NCBI GenBank assembly: GCA_902790215.1
Contig: CADAQX010000009.1
Span: forward strand, 124,001 to 188,000
Origin: an uncultured Bacteroidota bacterium
GTDB lineage: Bacteria > Bacteroidota > Bacteroidia > Bacteroidales > P3
Length of the DNA stretch: 64,000 nucleotides
Direction of reading: 5' to 3'
Under the pieces are notes generated by a model. It worked only from the letters and a program-made list of their open reading frames with translations, was not told the DNA's origin and searched no databases. The translations under genes were made by a program, and so were the position numbers. Each line of letters begins with the position of its first letter. The first letter of the stretch is position 1. Shown here piece by piece: positions 26,085 through 34,913 of this stretch.

Positions 26085-26231
26085 ATGAAGAGAACATTTC
26101 AACCATCACGCAGAAAGAGAGCTAATAAGCACGGATTCCGCCAGAGAATGTCCACCGCCAACGGCAGACGAGTTTTGGCCGCAAGACGCAGAAAAGGCAG
26201 AAAAAAACTGACCGTCTCCGACGAGCGTTAA
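26085..26231 (+). CDS. rpmH: 50S ribosomal protein bL34
   Basis: A 48-codon gene beginning [18 protein letters not shown] and ending LTVSDER; the Arg/Lys-rich sequence is the complete bL34. It has a promoter box 23 bp upstream and a terminator 47 bp downstream, so it is monocistronic. The usual neighbours dnaA or rnpA are not present. Confidence 0.97.
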   Translation: MKRTFQPSRRKRANKHGFRQRMSTANGRRVLAARRRKGRKKLTVSDER

Positions 26232-26277
26232 TGTTGGGATTTTTTGAATCCAGGCATAGCCTCTTTGCAAAGAGAGA

Positions 26278-26309
26278 AGAAGTATTGTGGTGCAGTACTT
26301 CTTTTTTTT
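26278..26309 (+). terminator. Terminator of rpmH
   Basis: AGAAGTA pairs with TACTTCT around an 11-nt loop and is followed by eight T residues. Confidence 0.85.
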
Positions 26310-26386
26310 ACCCCTACGGGTAACAGGCATCAACCCACCCAACCCCGCCCGGCACGACCGCACCAGCCGGGCATCAACAATAGTCC

Positions 26387-27805
26387 ATGAAGAAGAAAAA
26401 GGAACAGCCCATCCTCGAAGACATCCTTATCACCGACGTCGGTGCCGAAGGCAAGGCAATAGCACGGGTCGACGGCATGGTAGTCTTCGTCCCCTATGTA
26501 GTGCCGGGTGACATCGCCGACATTAAAATAATAAAGAAAAAGAAAAACTTCGCCGAAGGCCGCGCAGTGAATGTCAAGCACTACTCCGACAAGCGCGTCG
26601 AGCCGCAGTGCCCCCACTTCGGCACCTGCGGGGGCTGCCGCTGGCAGACCCTGAACTATGCCGACCAGCTGGCTGCCAAGCAGCAGCAGGTGCGCGACAA
26701 CTTCGAGCGGCTGGGGCACATAGACTGTTCCGGCATGCAGCCCATCTGTGGCTCGGAAGAGATATTCGAGTATCGCAACAAGCTCGAATTCACCTTCTCC
26801 TCACGGGCATGGCACGACCTGCCCCCTGCCGACGGCGACAGCCCCGACCCCGGAGCCCTCGGCTTCCATATCCCCACCCTCTTCGACAAAGTGCTCAACA
26901 TCGAGCACTGCGCCCTGCAGCCCTCCCTCAGCGACCGGATACGCCTTGCCGTCCGCGACTACGCCCTGGCCCACGGCCTCCCCTTCTACGACATCCGCAA
27001 CCACACCGGTTGCCTCCGCAACCTCATCATCCGCAACACCGCCACCGGCCAGTGGATGGTCGTCCTTGTCATCGCCGAATACCATCCCGGCTGGAAAGAG
27101 CTGCTCCAGCACCTGCACGACACCTTCCCGCAAATCACCTCGCTGCAATACATCCTTAACGACAAGTTCAACGACTCCTACGCCGACCTCCCCTCCACCA
27201 CCTTTGCTGGCCAAGACTATGTAGAGGAAATCATGCCCGGCTACGGCGACGCACAGTCCCTGCACTTCACCATCCGGCCGCAGACCTTCTACCAGACCAA
27301 TTCACGCCAGGCACAGCGGCTCTACTCCTTCGTGGCGCAATATGCACAGCTCGCGCCCTCCGACACCGTCTACGACCTTTACACCGGCACCGGCACCATC
27401 GCCCTTTTCCTCGCCCACATGTGCCGGCAGGTCATCGGCATAGAATACGTCGAGGACTCCATTGCCGCAGCACGCCAGAACGCCGTCACCAACAGGATAG
27501 ACAACACCCAGTTCTTTGCTGGCGACATGGCCAAAGTGCTCACCCCCGACTTTGTCGCCGCGCACGGCCGTCCCGATGTCGTCGTCACCGACCCGCCGCG
27601 TGCCGGCATGCACGAGAAAGTCGTGGAACAACTCCTCGCCATGCAGCCCCGACGCATCATATACGTCAGCTGCAACCCCGCCACACAGGCCCGCGACATC
27701 AGCCTCCTCGCCGGGAAATACCAGGTGGGACGCATCCAGCCCGTCGACATGTTCCCGCACACACAGCACGTCGAAAACGTCGCCGAGCTCATCCTCCGGC
27801 CTTAG
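26387..27805 (+). CDS. rlmD: 23S rRNA (uracil-C5)-methyltransferase RlmD-type
   Basis: SAM-dependent RNA methyltransferase of the RumA/TrmA family. The 472-residue protein has an N-terminal TRAM domain (about 8-65), four iron-sulfur cysteines (Cys75, Cys81, Cys84, Cys175), the SAM motif DLYTGTGTIALFL, TDPPRAGMH and the catalytic VSCNPATQARD. RlmD is the likely identity, but a family paralogue targeting another uridine cannot be excluded. It stands alone between rpmH and the T9SS gene. Confidence 0.93.
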   Translation: MKKKKEQPILEDILITDVGAEGKAIARVDGMVVFVPYVVPGDIADIKIIKKKKNFAEGRAVNVKHYSDKRVEPQCPHFGTCGGCRWQTLNYADQLAAKQQQVRDNFERLGHIDCSGMQPICGSEEIFEYRNKLEFTFSSRAWHDLPPADGDSPDPGALGFHIPTLFDKVLNIEHCALQPSLSDRIRLAVRDYALAHGLPFYDIRNHTGCLRNLIIRNTATGQWMVVLVIAEYHPGWKELLQHLHDTFPQITSLQYILNDKFNDSYADLPSTTFAGQDYVEEIMPGYGDAQSLHFTIRPQTFYQTNSRQAQRLYSFVAQYAQLAPSDTVYDLYTGTGTIALFLAHMCRQVIGIEYVEDSIAAARQNAVTNRIDNTQFFAGDMAKVLTPDFVAAHGRPDVVVTDPPRAGMHEKVVEQLLAMQPRRIIYVSCNPATQARDISLLAGKYQVGRIQPVDMFPHTQHVENVAELILRP

Positions 27806-27889
27806 GGCAAAAACACCTGCCGGAGCCGGGCAAAACGAGTTCCTGCAGCACTTTTTTAAAAAAAATATCAACATATTAAAAAAAAATGC

Positions 27890-27897
27890 TATCTTTG
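27890..27897 (+). promoter_or_regulatory. -7 promoter box for the T9SS cargo gene
   Basis: TATCTTTG followed by CA matches TAnnTTTG and gives a leader of about 85 nt before the start at 27990. Confidence 0.75.
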
Positions 27898-27989
27898 CAT
27901 GTTGTATGTCTGCACAATACAGCATGCATTTTATATAATAACATATTGATAATAAATAAACAAAGAATAAACTAATAAATTTTCACACG

Positions 27990-29663
27990 ATGAAAAAAGC
28001 ATTATTAAGTCTGTTATTGGCCGTAGCCGTCATGCCTTTGGCACTTGCCCAAGACAACACACCGAGTTACATCAGCACAACCACTGCCTCCGCATGTGGA
28101 AGCTACTTATGGTCTGCCAACGGCCAAACATACACCACCGACACCGTGGCATACTACATCAACGCCACCGACGACACCCTGTTCGTCCTCAGCCTCACCA
28201 TCAACCATCCCTTCACCTCGACCGAGAACGTCAACGGCACCCGTTGCACCTATCAGTGGCGCGGCACCACATACAACCAGCCCGGCCTCTACAGCGACAC
28301 CGTTGTAGCCACCGCCGCCTCTGGTCTTTGCGACAGTGTCTTCCACCTCAACCTGACACTTGCCACCACCGAATATGACAACGAAATTGCCAACGCATGC
28401 GGCAGCTTCACCTGGCATGGCAACACCTACGAAGCCTCAGGAGTCTACAGCGACACCACCGTCAACGCCGGCTGCACCCACATCGACATGCTCAACCTCA
28501 GCATTGTCACCTCTCTCAACGTCGTTGAGAACGTTGAGCACTGCGGCGACTACAGCTGGTATGGCGAAACCTACACCGCCTCCGGCAACTACACCCACAC
28601 AATTTCGGATACGCTCATCGGCTGCGACACCGTCCACCAGCTCAACCTCACCATTGTGGTTGACACTGCCAGAATGGAAGTCGACTCTGCCTGCGGCTCC
28701 AAAACATGGCGCGGCACCACCTACGACGCCACCGGCCTCTACAGCATCCTCGACACCAACGCCACCACCCATTGCGTGACCTACCGCTCCATCAACCTTA
28801 AAATCAAAACTCCCCGCTATCCCGTAAAGGACACCGCCATGGTCGGCTGCAACGCTATCATCTTCACCGTCAGTTCCCTTACCGGTACCACCAACACACG
28901 CTATAACGAGAGCGCCACATTCGACACCACCATCATCGACCATCGCTGGAACAGATGCTACGACAGCACCATCCACCTCAACGTAACCATCCACAAATCC
29001 GGCTATGACACCACCTATGTCAACGCCTGCGACAGCTTCTACTGGAACCTCAACAAAAAGACCTACTACAAGACCCCGACCACAGCTCCCAGCTATCCCT
29101 TCTCCACCGACACCTTCGGCTGCGACAGCATGATGACCCTCATGCTCACCGTCAAAAAGGCTCCCGTCATCTCCGCCATCAATGGCAACTGGCACCTCCA
29201 GGCCGGTGAAACTGCCGTCCTCTACCCCACCTGCACCGCCGGCGCCACCTACAAATGGACCTATGGCAACCAGACCTCCACTGCCGACACCCTCACCATC
29301 CCCAACGTGCAAGGCAATGTCGACGTGAGCCTCGAAGCCACCCTCAACTATCCCGCCAACGGATTTGCATGCCACGACACCAGCTGGATAACCCTCGTCA
29401 CCTTTGTAGGCATTGACAACACCGACGCCGCCAACATCAGCCTCTACCCCAACCCCACCGTTGGACAGCTCAACATCGAGGCTTCCGATGCCATCAGCCA
29501 GGCTACCGTCTACAACATCCTGGGTCAGCAAGTCCTCACCCTGCACAACCTGGGCAGCAAGACCACCGTCGACCTCACCACGCTGGCCAAGGGCACCTAC
29601 ACCCTGCACCTTGCTCTCCAGAACGGTCAGACCATCATCCGCAAATTTATAATCAACAGATAA
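27990..29663 (+). CDS. Secreted repeat protein with T9SS type A sorting domain
   Basis: The 557-residue product has a Sec signal peptide (cleavage near residue 20, LALAQ), then at least five Cys-containing repeats of about 45 aa built around CGSxxWxGxTY...SGxYSDT...GCDSxxxLNLT, and ends in a T9SS sorting domain (NISLYPNPTVGQLNIEA ... KGTYTLHLALQNGQ ... FIINR). It should be exported by Sec and then translocated and surface-anchored by the type IX system. The paired cysteines in each repeat suggest disulfide-stabilised modules. Ligand or role unknown. Its stop codon overlaps the apbE start by one base. Confidence 0.88.
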   Translation: MKKALLSLLLAVAVMPLALAQDNTPSYISTTTASACGSYLWSANGQTYTTDTVAYYINATDDTLFVLSLTINHPFTSTENVNGTRCTYQWRGTTYNQPGLYSDTVVATAASGLCDSVFHLNLTLATTEYDNEIANACGSFTWHGNTYEASGVYSDTTVNAGCTHIDMLNLSIVTSLNVVENVEHCGDYSWYGETYTASGNYTHTISDTLIGCDTVHQLNLTIVVDTARMEVDSACGSKTWRGTTYDATGLYSILDTNATTHCVTYRSINLKIKTPRYPVKDTAMVGCNAIIFTVSSLTGTTNTRYNESATFDTTIIDHRWNRCYDSTIHLNVTIHKSGYDTTYVNACDSFYWNLNKKTYYKTPTTAPSYPFSTDTFGCDSMMTLMLTVKKAPVISAINGNWHLQAGETAVLYPTCTAGATYKWTYGNQTSTADTLTIPNVQGNVDVSLEATLNYPANGFACHDTSWITLVTFVGIDNTDAANISLYPNPTVGQLNIEASDAISQATVYNILGQQVLTLHNLGSKTTVDLTTLAKGTYTLHLALQNGQTIIRKFIINR

Positions 29664-30730
29664 TGCATCTGCATACCGAACAAAAAAGCGTCCTGCACAC
29701 GACTGCCGGACGCTTTTTTCATAAAGCACTTGCCACGCCGCTCATCGCCCTGCTGCTGACGGTCTCGTGCCAGCGCACCAGCCAGCCGGTCAGGCTGCAC
29801 GGCGAAGCCCAGGGCACCTACTACAGCGTTGCCTACTACGACACCCGCCACCGCAATCTGCAGCCCCAGATTGACTCACTGCTCAACGACTTCGACCTCA
29901 CCGCCTCGCTTTGGGTGGAGAACTCCCTTATCCGCAGAGCAAACCGCCACGAGAACCCGCCAGCCAATGCAATCTTCCGCGACCTGCTGCGCCACTCACT
30001 CCAAATGGAGGACTACACCCAGGGCGCTTTCAATTGCAAAATAGGCTCGCTTGTTAACCTCTATGGGTTCGGCTTCAAAAACAGGGAAGACATCACCGAC
30101 AGCCAAATCGACAGCCTCCTCGGCCTCATACGCCAAGGCCAATGCTCCATATCCGGCCCCGACAGCACCGAAGCCCAAGTCATCCTCACGCCGGGCATCG
30201 AGCTCGACTTCAACGCCATTGCCCAGGGCTATGCCGTGGACCTCATTGCCGCCATGCTCGACAAGGAAGGAATAGAAAGCTACCTCATCGACGTGGGCGG
30301 CGAAGTGATAGCCCGTGGCTGCAAGGCCGACGGCTCCGACTGGACAGTAGGCATTGAGCGTCCCGCCAAAGACAAATACAGCGACCAGGAAATCGAAACC
30401 GCCATAGGCCTCAGCAACCGCTCAGTCGTCACGTCGGGCAGCTACCGGAAATACTACGAACACAACGGCACACGCTACTCCCACACCATCGACCCCTCCA
30501 CCGGCCGCCCCGTCAGCCACTCGCTGCTGAGCGTCTCGGTCGTGTCATCCAGCGCCTGGTATGCCGACGCCATGGCCACGGCATTCATGGTCATGGGACT
30601 GGACAAAAGCCTCCAATTCATCCACGACCATCCCGAAAACGCCGACATCCAGGCCGTCTTCTTCATCTACGACGACCACGGCACCTACAAAACCCACGCC
30701 ACACCGGCCTTCCAATCCATGATAATATAA
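29663..30730 (+). CDS. apbE: FAD:protein FMN transferase (ApbE), lipoprotein
   Basis: Periplasmic enzyme that attaches FMN covalently to flavoproteins such as NqrB, NqrC and RnfG. The 355-residue product has a lipobox (LTVSC, Cys36) after an unusually long N-terminus, GEAQGTYYSVAYY near 47, ELDFNAIAQGYAVD, DVGGEVIARG and the conserved HTIDPSTGRPVSH. No other ATG, GTG or TTG lies between 29663 and the lipobox, so the start is forced. A terminator-like hairpin is embedded in its first codons (29682-29719), an unusual arrangement. Confidence 0.93.
   Translation: MHLHTEQKSVLHTTAGRFFHKALATPLIALLLTVSCQRTSQPVRLHGEAQGTYYSVAYYDTRHRNLQPQIDSLLNDFDLTASLWVENSLIRRANRHENPPANAIFRDLLRHSLQMEDYTQGAFNCKIGSLVNLYGFGFKNREDITDSQIDSLLGLIRQGQCSISGPDSTEAQVILTPGIELDFNAIAQGYAVDLIAAMLDKEGIESYLIDVGGEVIARGCKADGSDWTVGIERPAKDKYSDQEIETAIGLSNRSVVTSGSYRKYYEHNGTRYSHTIDPSTGRPVSHSLLSVSVVSSSAWYADAMATAFMVMGLDKSLQFIHDHPENADIQAVFFIYDDHGTYKTHATPAFQSMII
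29682..29719 (+). terminator. Intrinsic terminator inside the 5' end of apbE
   Basis: AAAAAAGCGTCC pairs perfectly with GGACGCTTTTTT around a 14-nt loop, followed by C. It lies 20 bp past the T9SS gene stop but within apbE codons 7-19. It probably ends most T9SS transcripts and limits apbE read-through, unless a ribosome initiating on apbE melts it. Confidence 0.8.
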
Positions 30731-30746
30731 CAAACACACACGCGAT

Positions 30747-31610
30747 ATGAAATCAATGACAGGCTATGCCAAACGGCAATGCACCACCGCCGGACGGAAA
30801 TACACCGTCGAAATAAAAACCCTCAACAGCAAAGCCCTCGACATAATAGCCAAACTGCCCGCCTCGCTGCGCTCCCGCGAACTCGACATCCGCAACCTCC
30901 TCAATCCCCTCGAACGCGGCAAAATCGACATCGTCATCTCCGAAGAATGCAGCACCGAGTCGGTCGCCCACGTCAACCACGACCTCGTAATGCAGCGCTA
31001 TGCCGAACTGCAGCAACTCGCGCTCCAGCTCAACGACAACGGCGCCAACCTGCTCGACACCATCCTTGCCATGCCCGACGTGTGGGTGGCCACCGAGAAC
31101 CACGACCTCACCCCCGAAGAATGGGAGGCACTGGCCGACACCCTGCGCCAGGCAGTAGCCGATGTCGACACCTTCCGCAGCGAAGAGGGAGCCGTGCTGC
31201 ACCGCGACTTTGTCAAACACATCGAACTCATACAACAAAAACTCGCAGCCATCCCGCAATACGAGAGCGAGCGCATCGACACTGCCAAAGAGCGCATCCA
31301 CCGCTACTTTGCCGAAAGCGCCATCAAGGAGATCGACCCCAACCGCTTTGAGCAGGAACTCATCTACTACCTCGAGAAGCTCGACATCACCGAAGAGAAA
31401 ATCCGCCTTGCCAAACACATCGACTACTTTGTCCAAACCATGGACAATGAAGAGAGCTGCGGCAAGAAACTGGCCTTCGTGGCACAGGAAATGGGGCGCG
31501 AGATCAACACCACCGGCTCCAAGGCCAACCACGTCGAGATACAGCGCATTGTCGTGGAGATGAAAGACGAGCTCGAGAAAATCAAAGAGCAGCTGGGCAA
31601 CATCCTGTAG
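30747..31610 (+). CDS. YicC/YloC-family endoribonuclease
   Basis: The 287-residue protein has the family N-terminus MKSMTGYAKRQ, the EIKTLNSKALD segment, and the C-terminal DUF1732 signature (FVAQEMGREINTTGSKA). E. coli YicC acts in RNA decay and the family is widespread near gmk, which is not seen here. It follows apbE by 16 bp, likely as part of the same transcript. Confidence 0.9.
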   Translation: MKSMTGYAKRQCTTAGRKYTVEIKTLNSKALDIIAKLPASLRSRELDIRNLLNPLERGKIDIVISEECSTESVAHVNHDLVMQRYAELQQLALQLNDNGANLLDTILAMPDVWVATENHDLTPEEWEALADTLRQAVADVDTFRSEEGAVLHRDFVKHIELIQQKLAAIPQYESERIDTAKERIHRYFAESAIKEIDPNRFEQELIYYLEKLDITEEKIRLAKHIDYFVQTMDNEESCGKKLAFVAQEMGREINTTGSKANHVEIQRIVVEMKDELEKIKEQLGNIL

Positions 31611-31634
31611 GCCGCCGACACACCACACGAGTTT

Positions 31635-31696
31635 AGAGGTAAGAACTAAGAGCCAGGAACTGTGGCATACAATCCTGGTTCTTATTTCTTACCTCT
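31635..31696. repeat. Long inverted repeat after the YicC-family gene
   Basis: Two 24-nt arms (31635-31658 and 31673-31696) match at about 22 positions around a 14-nt loop; the core is GAGGTAAGAA. It lacks a clear T run and could act as a processing or decay-protecting hairpin. The following stretch 31700-31980 shows no supportable gene. Confidence 0.7.
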
Positions 31697-31985
31697 TACT
31701 TTGCTTTCTACCGCTTCGCGCGGAAGTTACTTTTTATTCTGTGAAGGATTACGCCAACTTTCGCCAACTTACTCCACAGTTCCGATAGTGTCGCATATTT
31801 GTTCCCAACGTACCTCTGTGCGCCTTCCGAACCCGATGTTGCGTCGTTCTTTATCTTATCGTTTTCCGATATGTTTCCCTCGTTTTTCCCTTTGTGAAAC
31901 GGAGAAAGAGTGGAAAACGATCGAATAACGAGCGAATAAATGACGACGCTTCATTGGTGGAAGAAGGCATCAAGGGAAAAAGAAA

Positions 31986-32010
31986 GGCGGGGTGCCGATG
32001 GCACCCCGCC
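31986..32010 (-). terminator. Terminator of the 856-aa T9SS gene
   Basis: GGCGGGGTGCC pairs perfectly with GGCACCCCGCC around three bases, and on the minus strand TTTCTTTTTC follows, about 30 bp after the stop. Confidence 0.88.
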
Positions 32011-32037
32011 CTGTTATTGTTGTGTCGTTAAAAGGAC

Positions 32038-34608
32038 TTAGCGGACAATCAGTTTCTCAACTTTGCTGAACTTGTCGTTGGTGATACGGACGAAGTAAGC
32101 ACCCTTGGCGAGATTACTGACGTTGATGGTCTGAGCAGTCTCGGCGTTGAGGTTCTGGTTGTAGACAACGCGGCCGCTCATGTCGATGAGGACGCAGTTG
32201 ACCATGCCGCTGACACCTTCGATGTTCATGTTAACAACAGAGGTGGCGGGGTTGGGCTGGAGGTTCATGCGGACACCGGCAGCAGCGGGATCGATGGAGA
32301 TAGGAGGCTGACCTTCGGCGAAGACGAACTTGATGGTGTGGTCGCCCTGCACGTTGGCGAACCTGTACTGATAGACCCAAACATGAGAGGCGGAATCGTA
32401 AGAAGCAGACAGGTTGATGTCGCCGGTCTCTTCGTCTTCGTTCCAAACCTCAACCTCTTCACCGTCGACGAGGACAGATTTCACGGTGCACCAAGTGGCG
32501 GTGCTGGCCACGATGGTAGCGGTAGAACCCTCAACGGGGGTGATGGTCTCGCCGCAAACCTCATTGCCGCCATAAGCAACAGTACCGAAGTCGGTGCTGT
32601 CGCACTCAACGCTGATGTTCACGCGGTTGACAGCCTGGGCAGGACCAACAAGCAGACGAATCATAGGATTGACGTCCTGATAGGCGGCAAAAGTGCCAGC
32701 GCTGCCGGTTCCACCGTAGGTGGGATCGAAGATATAGGACTGATAGGCATTGGGCAGGAAGTAGTTGGCATACTTGGCAGTAGCCTCGTTGTTGCGGAAG
32801 TAGATAAGGGTGTCTAAGTGCTCGGGGTCAGAGGGAGCAGCCATGCGATAGTAGCCATTGGCCTCGTGAGCCAAAGCGAAGTAGCTGTTGTCTTCCATGC
32901 TGTAGCCGACACGGTAGGTGGTGTTGGGTTCGAGAGCGGGCTGCTCGGGGAACTCGATAACAATGGTGTTGTAGTTGCCGGGTTCGAGATAACCAGCGGA
33001 GTTACGTCCGATAACGTTGCTGTCGTTGACATCGTTGGCGGTGATTTCCTTCACATTGGCACCAGTCATGAGGGTGTGGAAGGTAACGTGGTTGTTATCG
33101 TATTCATCCTGCAGGAGGACGCCGGAGATTCTGGCACCAGTGCTGTGGAAACCATTAACGGGAGAGGCAACGAGTTCGACGCCACGGATAACCCAACCGT
33201 CGGGAACAACGGCATCGGTGGTGAAACGGCTGGTAGCCATGTAACCGGGTTCATAGTAGTGAACCTCTTCGGGATCGTCGGTAACATACCAGTTACCACC
33301 GCTAAGAATATAACCATAGAGCCAGTAGTTGGTGGGGAGGTAGGTGAGCACGCCATTGTCGTGGCCCCAACGATAGTAGCCGTTTTCGAGGCCGGTGACT
33401 TTGTAGTACATGGTGTCGTAGTTGAGAGTTACATTGTCGTTGCCAAGAGTGGCAAAGATGTAGTTGTCGCCGAGGGTCTCGGTGGGGAGCTGCACACCAG
33501 TGCCGTGAGGAGTGTGGTCGATGTAGCCATACCATCCGCGGCTGTCCATGGAGTCGGTGTTGATCCAACCGGCAAGGTCAGCAATAACGTCTTTGGTGGT
33601 GTTGATGTTGATGCCCTGGTTGTTGTATCTGTCGATCTCGGTGCTGACATCCTGGGCAGCATTGAGGTGATAGAGGGTAGCATTGACGTTGAGCTGGTTG
33701 ACAGCGCCATTGTTCTGGACGTGGCTGTACCAAGCGGGGTTGATCTGCAAGCCCTGGGGAACCATAGCGTAGTTACCCTCGACATACTCCTGACCGTAGT
33801 GTTTCAGACGGTTGGCTTCGGCGGCGATAACGCTTACGTCATCGAGCATCCAGTAGTAGCCGTAGGCGTTACCACGGTCGCCAAGGCTCTTGAAGCGGAT
33901 GCGGATGCTGAGATTGTTAGCACAAGCGGAAGTGGGGAGAGTGTAGCGGATGAAACCGCGGAGAGAGCTGTTGATAGCGACATCGACGCCAAGGACGTTG
34001 ATCTCAACCTGGTTCCAGGTGTTGCCATCGGTGCAATAGTCGATGTAGGCGTGGTCATAGTAACGATAATAATACTGGAAGAACTCGACATCGAGGACAC
34101 CGGCATTGGAGGCATCGATAGAGTCGATGCGGATGTAAGCATTGAATTTGTTTTCAGAAGTTACGGTACGTTGCTCAATAGGAGCAATGAACATGAAACC
34201 ATTCTCGGCAGAAGAGGTAGCGGTGTCGAGACGGTTCATCATGAAAGTGGGGAAATCAGAACCTTCCTGCATCAGCCGCGTGGTAAGGAAGGAATAGGTG
34301 GCAGAGGCAGTGGTCAAAGAATTCTCGTTGGCCTCCCAGCGCTGCCAAACAGCGTAGTCATAGCTCATAGTGTGGCCTTCAAGACCGCCAGAGATAACAC
34401 CAGTGGAGTAGTCGACATTGGTGGCGTGGAAGTCAACCGTCTTCAGCGTGGTCTCATCTTTGGTGAAGATGGAGCTGCTGTAGTTGGTCTGAATCTTAGC
34501 CTCCTTGGTGGAAGCCTTTGCTACGCCCTTGTTGTAAGGGGTGGCCGTCTGTGCGAAAACGAAGGTTGCGCACAGGGCAAAAGTTAGAACCATTAATGTT
34601 TTTTTCAT
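32038..34608 (-). CDS. Large secreted protein with T9SS type A sorting domain
   Basis: The 856-residue product has a Sec signal peptide (cleavage near ATFVFAQ), a jelly-roll-like region at about 50-260 (WYxxLDDVSVIA), middle domains rich in Tyr, Asn and Asp, and a C-terminal sorting domain (NLQPNPATSVVNMNIEG ... VYNQNLN ... KGAYFVRITNDKF ... KLIVR). It should be displayed on or released from the cell surface by type IX secretion. Catalytic motifs of known peptidases or glycosidases were not recognised, so substrate and role are unknown. Single-gene transcript. Confidence 0.85.
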   Translation of the reverse strand: MKKTLMVLTFALCATFVFAQTATPYNKGVAKASTKEAKIQTNYSSSIFTKDETTLKTVDFHATNVDYSTGVISGGLEGHTMSYDYAVWQRWEANENSLTTASATYSFLTTRLMQEGSDFPTFMMNRLDTATSSAENGFMFIAPIEQRTVTSENKFNAYIRIDSIDASNAGVLDVEFFQYYYRYYDHAYIDYCTDGNTWNQVEINVLGVDVAINSSLRGFIRYTLPTSACANNLSIRIRFKSLGDRGNAYGYYWMLDDVSVIAAEANRLKHYGQEYVEGNYAMVPQGLQINPAWYSHVQNNGAVNQLNVNATLYHLNAAQDVSTEIDRYNNQGININTTKDVIADLAGWINTDSMDSRGWYGYIDHTPHGTGVQLPTETLGDNYIFATLGNDNVTLNYDTMYYKVTGLENGYYRWGHDNGVLTYLPTNYWLYGYILSGGNWYVTDDPEEVHYYEPGYMATSRFTTDAVVPDGWVIRGVELVASPVNGFHSTGARISGVLLQDEYDNNHVTFHTLMTGANVKEITANDVNDSNVIGRNSAGYLEPGNYNTIVIEFPEQPALEPNTTYRVGYSMEDNSYFALAHEANGYYRMAAPSDPEHLDTLIYFRNNEATAKYANYFLPNAYQSYIFDPTYGGTGSAGTFAAYQDVNPMIRLLVGPAQAVNRVNISVECDSTDFGTVAYGGNEVCGETITPVEGSTATIVASTATWCTVKSVLVDGEEVEVWNEDEETGDINLSASYDSASHVWVYQYRFANVQGDHTIKFVFAEGQPPISIDPAAAGVRMNLQPNPATSVVNMNIEGVSGMVNCVLIDMSGRVVYNQNLNAETAQTINVSNLAKGAYFVRITNDKFSKVEKLIVR

Positions 34609-34723
34609 TGTTGTTTGTGATTTTGATGAATAATTAATTTCCCTTTTAAAATGTATTTAAACTCTCAGTCACAATTCCTTGCGTCATTGTTCAGAGGGTC
34701 TTTTACGTTTTACAATTACGATG

Positions 34724-34731
34724 CAAATATA
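34724..34731 (-). promoter_or_regulatory. -7 promoter box for the 856-aa T9SS gene
   Basis: The minus-strand TATATTTG followed by CA matches TAnnTTTG and gives a leader of about 110 nt. The rest of the 305-bp gap to 34913 is AT-rich and shows nothing else I can support. Confidence 0.7.
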
Positions 34732-34913
34732 TATCATTTTTTTGACATAGAAATATTTTTTTGCTTTTTTAATTTTTTTTCAATCTTTCAGAGCCGTTTC
34801 GGGGCATGGTTTTACCGTCATGAAACCGGGGCGACAGGACAGCGCAGCATTTTATCTGCGCCCCTACACAATAAAATCAGGAAAAAGGAGTTTTAAGGGG
34901 ATATTGACAACTG

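Noticed and set aside
31662-31928. An 88-codon plus-strand frame after the YicC-family gene
   Set aside because: It starts in the loop of the inverted repeat and has irregular composition with no conserved pattern.
32818-34587. Open frame of 589 codons opposite the 856-aa T9SS gene
   Set aside because: Antisense shadow with Val/Gly-rich composition and no recognisable motif.
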